Shown piece by piece: positions 23,675-25,608 of a stretch of DNA of 25,608 bases (positions are counted from its first letter, which is position 1; each line of letters begins with the position of its first letter). The position numbers were made by a program, and so were the translations under genes. The DNA is from Nitrospirota bacterium (GTDB lineage Bacteria > Nitrospirota > Nitrospiria > Nitrospirales > UBA8639), in NCBI GenBank assembly GCA_029865515.1, contig JAOUGQ010000009.1, positions 1-25,608 of the forward strand. The letters run 5' to 3'. The notes under the pieces are model-generated. The model was not told where the DNA came from and ran no database searches. It saw only the letters and a program-made list of their open reading frames with translations.

Positions 23675-25075
23675 ATGGTGCGGACTGTTCTCTGTTTGTT
23701 GATTGGAGTTCTTTTTGTTTTTTTTGTGAGCCGATCAGCCTATTCGGAGGATTCCATTCCGCTCGTTGAGCGGCTAGGACTGAGATCAGGCTCTAATTCC
23801 AATTTGTGTCGCATTCCGGTCCGTTCTCCTTTAGGCAATTCTTCTCCATTCTACTCCCAATCCACTCAATGTACTGAACCCACGGGTGAGTATTCCCTTG
23901 CTCGTTTTAACTTTGCCCTGAAACGTGAACCATTCAACCTTCAGGCTGTTCGTGATATGCCTTCCCTGGTCAACCAAGGTGGGAGCAGTCTGTTACAAGC
24001 TTCCAACAACATTTCTCTTTTTCACGAAGCCCTTACCGCTGGAGTTCAGATGGTATATCGGGATCCATTTGTCACTTCCAACTCGGCGACACCATTAACC
24101 AATCGCATGGGAGCTCGAATAGTTCTCAAGGGAACTGCAGCACACATGAAGTACCAGGCTGAATATGGCTATGCCGGACAGGAGACGGGGAACACTCCAT
24201 TTGCGACACCCAAAGATCAAGTAGGAGGAAAGCTGGTGTGGGAATTGAATCTGCCCCTCGTCACTCCCAAGATTGAGTTCAGCCGATTCACCAGTAATGT
24301 GGATGGAGATCTGACGCGTGCCCGAACCATCGCCAACCAGCAAAAATTTTCTTTGAATTGGACCATTCCGAATTGGCCCAGCCTGGCACTCAGTTATGGC
24401 CGGCAACAGACGGACATCTTTACTCGGCCTGAGGGACCTCTCGCCGATGCCATTGCCAGCGAATCCGTCATGGCTAATTTGTCATATCAGCACGCGGTGG
24501 GGACGGGAAATTGGTTCTCATATTATAAAACGTCTAAAAGTGATTTTTGGGAGAATGGGACAGAGGAAGAAATTGGATCAACGATGAGTGGCACCTTGCA
24601 CCTTTTAGAACCAGTAGACCTCACACCGAAGTGGGGGTTCACTCGACGAGCCAATTCCGGTGGAACCCTGAACAATGATCGTTTCTTTGCCAACCTGGGT
24701 TCGACATTTCGGATCACTCCAACTTTGACACTCAAGCCGGGGGTTGAATTTGCACGAGATGTGAATCGATTTGATGCACTACGGACTGATACGCTTTCGG
24801 CTAAACTGGGGTATTCGTACCTTGCTTCAGATGACTCCCTGCGGGTCTCAATTTTAGGCCAATATATTCTCAACCAAAACTCCAATACCAGCGTCAATCC
24901 TCAAACCTACGATGTCTCGTTGTTGATAAAGAAGGACATGCATGACTTCTTGAATCTTGCCCATCGCCAACAAACCCTCAGCCTCAAAATTGCCCACAAC
25001 CAGCAAGTGAATGCCTTGTCTCCGCAAGCCCAACCCGTCACTTCGGCCATGTTGCTCGTGAGCATCATTCCCTGA
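23675..25075 (+). CDS. Outer-membrane beta-barrel protein, putative
   Basis: This 466-residue protein has a Sec signal peptide (MVRTVLCLLIGVLFVFFVSR, cleavage near Ala-Tyr-Ser). The mature chain is a succession of amphipathic strands with polar turns, such as GARIVLKGTAAHMKYQAEYG, KFSLNWTIPNWPSLALSYGR, and late TLTLKPGVEFARDVN, SAKLGYSYLASDDSLRVSIL. The pattern fits an outer-membrane barrel of perhaps 16-18 strands. The C-terminus ends MLLVSIIP, not the usual terminal Phe, so export by Bam or barrel closure may differ. Two Cys early in the mature part (LCRIPV and QCTEP) could form a loop disulfide. ATG at 23675 is preferred, with AGAGGGGG 6 nt upstream; a TTG at 23624 would spoil the signal peptide. 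I cannot assign a substrate or family. Confidence 0.8.
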   Translation: MVRTVLCLLIGVLFVFFVSRSAYSEDSIPLVERLGLRSGSNSNLCRIPVRSPLGNSSPFYSQSTQCTEPTGEYSLARFNFALKREPFNLQAVRDMPSLVNQGGSSLLQASNNISLFHEALTAGVQMVYRDPFVTSNSATPLTNRMGARIVLKGTAAHMKYQAEYGYAGQETGNTPFATPKDQVGGKLVWELNLPLVTPKIEFSRFTSNVDGDLTRARTIANQQKFSLNWTIPNWPSLALSYGRQQTDIFTRPEGPLADAIASESVMANLSYQHAVGTGNWFSYYKTSKSDFWENGTEEEIGSTMSGTLHLLEPVDLTPKWGFTRRANSGGTLNNDRFFANLGSTFRITPTLTLKPGVEFARDVNRFDALRTDTLSAKLGYSYLASDDSLRVSILGQYILNQNSNTSVNPQTYDVSLLIKKDMHDFLNLAHRQQTLSLKIAHNQQVNALSPQAQPVTSAMLLVSIIP

Positions 25076-25608
25076 GCACTCGGAATTTTTCTGTCAACAG
25101 GCGCCGAACGTTCCCAGAATTAATGGGAAAAATTGTGGGTTTTCATCTATTCTTGCCCTAGAGGCCTATCGGACATTTCGTTCGATAAATGAAAAAATAT
25201 CGGGGATGACCAACCGCTTTTGTCCCTCCCTACCGCAAAGGGATCTTTTAGAACGGGCAAGGCACGGTAATTTTTCCTATCAAGTGCGTTGAGGCATATG
25301 GAAAGTTCCAAAGCTCTGAAGCTCTGTATGAAGCCTTGTGCCTTACCAATTTCCTCCCCTTTCGGAATCCTCGGGCCTTTTTGATCGGAATGATTTGATG
25401 CTGGCTGTTCTTTTTCGGAATACTACGATCGGTTTCTGAATGCATTCGGATTCCGAAAAACTTGGTTGTCTGGTTGAAATGGATTGCCTTACCTGCGAAT
25501 TTTTATTTGTGTGGCGTTTAAAGGGCGGCGGTTTTGGGTTAAATGGTGACAGTATCTCTCGATATGGATATGGGTGAGAGGAAGTGTCCTACTTGGGCCG
25601 GATGACTG
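25076..25608. other. Intergenic region with short hairpins and TCGGAAT repeats
   Basis: There is no supported gene. A 6-bp hairpin (TTCCCA at 25111-25116, TGGGAA at 25124-25129) follows the barrel gene but lacks a U-tract. TCGGAAT recurs at 25362, 25385 and 25415. An 11-bp inverted repeat is at 25411-25460. A minus-strand frame at 25248-25445 has no ribosome binding site. Confidence 0.45.
25411..25460. repeat. 11-bp perfect inverted repeat with 28-nt loop
   Basis: TTTTTCGGAAT (25411-25421) is the exact reverse complement of ATTCCGAAAAA (25450-25460). The AT-rich arms and long loop make a stable transcript hairpin uncertain. It may be a regulatory dyad for a gene beyond the window. Confidence 0.55.

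Noticed and set aside
25248..25445. 65-residue minus-strand frame
   Set aside because: No ribosome binding site and no recognisable features; overlaps the inverted repeat region.
1..25608. CRISPR array, IS element or integrase
   Set aside because: No regularly spaced repeats, transposase or recombinase motifs were seen on either strand.

Overview
The window looks like a chromosomal segment of a Gram-negative, hopanoid- and carotenoid-making bacterium with roughly balanced base composition. The best guess is Nitrospirota, near Nitrospira. This rests on three things: the isoprenoid genes ispA, hpnA and a CruF-type gene standing side by side, many lipoproteins and exported proteins, and small proteins (a CxxC/CxxC zinc-ribbon protein and an exported protein with a Pro-Gly-Tyr-Pro segment) that resemble ones I associate with Nitrospira. 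The lineage is an inference, since no rRNA or marker gene is present. I saw no tRNA, rRNA, CRISPR array, transposase, integrase or prophage gene.

Layout. 1-921 (-) is the N-terminal part of an SLC13-type transporter with an RCK_C domain, cut by the window edge. 1277-3438 (-) holds a zinc-ribbon protein, a MidA-type methyltransferase and a small exported protein, with a strong bidirectional terminator at 3024-3056. 3601-8913 is a minus-strand block. In transcription order it has farnesyl diphosphate synthase, HpnA, a CruF/COG2324 membrane protein, a small YvlD/holin-4-2 membrane protein and a soluble double-GAF kinase-like protein whose H-box histidine is replaced by threonine. 9088-9957 (+) is a three-gene group: a C4HC3 (PHD-finger-like) zinc protein, a membrane protein translationally coupled to it by TAATG, and a 59-residue protein that is easily missed. 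It converges on uvrA (12481-9965, -), which lacks almost all of the UvrA insertion domain.

12662-15081 (+) carries an exported protein of unknown function, ruvB and a second exported protein. 15252-16960 (-) is a class I aminotransferase followed by a TPR-like lipoprotein. 17070-17993 (+) is an exported SUMF1-fold protein without the FGE cysteines. 18105-21635 (-) has a lipoprotein metzincin with a C-terminal PPC-like domain, a small membrane-anchored protein and a large envelope protein resembling COG3014, with a 29-bp near-perfect dyad at 20130-20158. 22136-22759 (-) is an exported MsrA. After a gene-poor stretch, 23675-25075 (+) encodes an outer-membrane beta-barrel candidate.

Common threads are the isoprenoid/hopanoid membrane-lipid block, DNA repair (uvrA, ruvB) and a large share of envelope proteins. 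Several genes lack a Shine-Dalgarno sequence. For uvrA and the PHD-like gene a good -10 box lies exactly 8 nt before the ATG, which predicts leaderless transcripts. The least expected items are the bacterial PHD-type zinc protein and its coupled partners, the UvrA without an insertion domain, and the H-box-less kinase.
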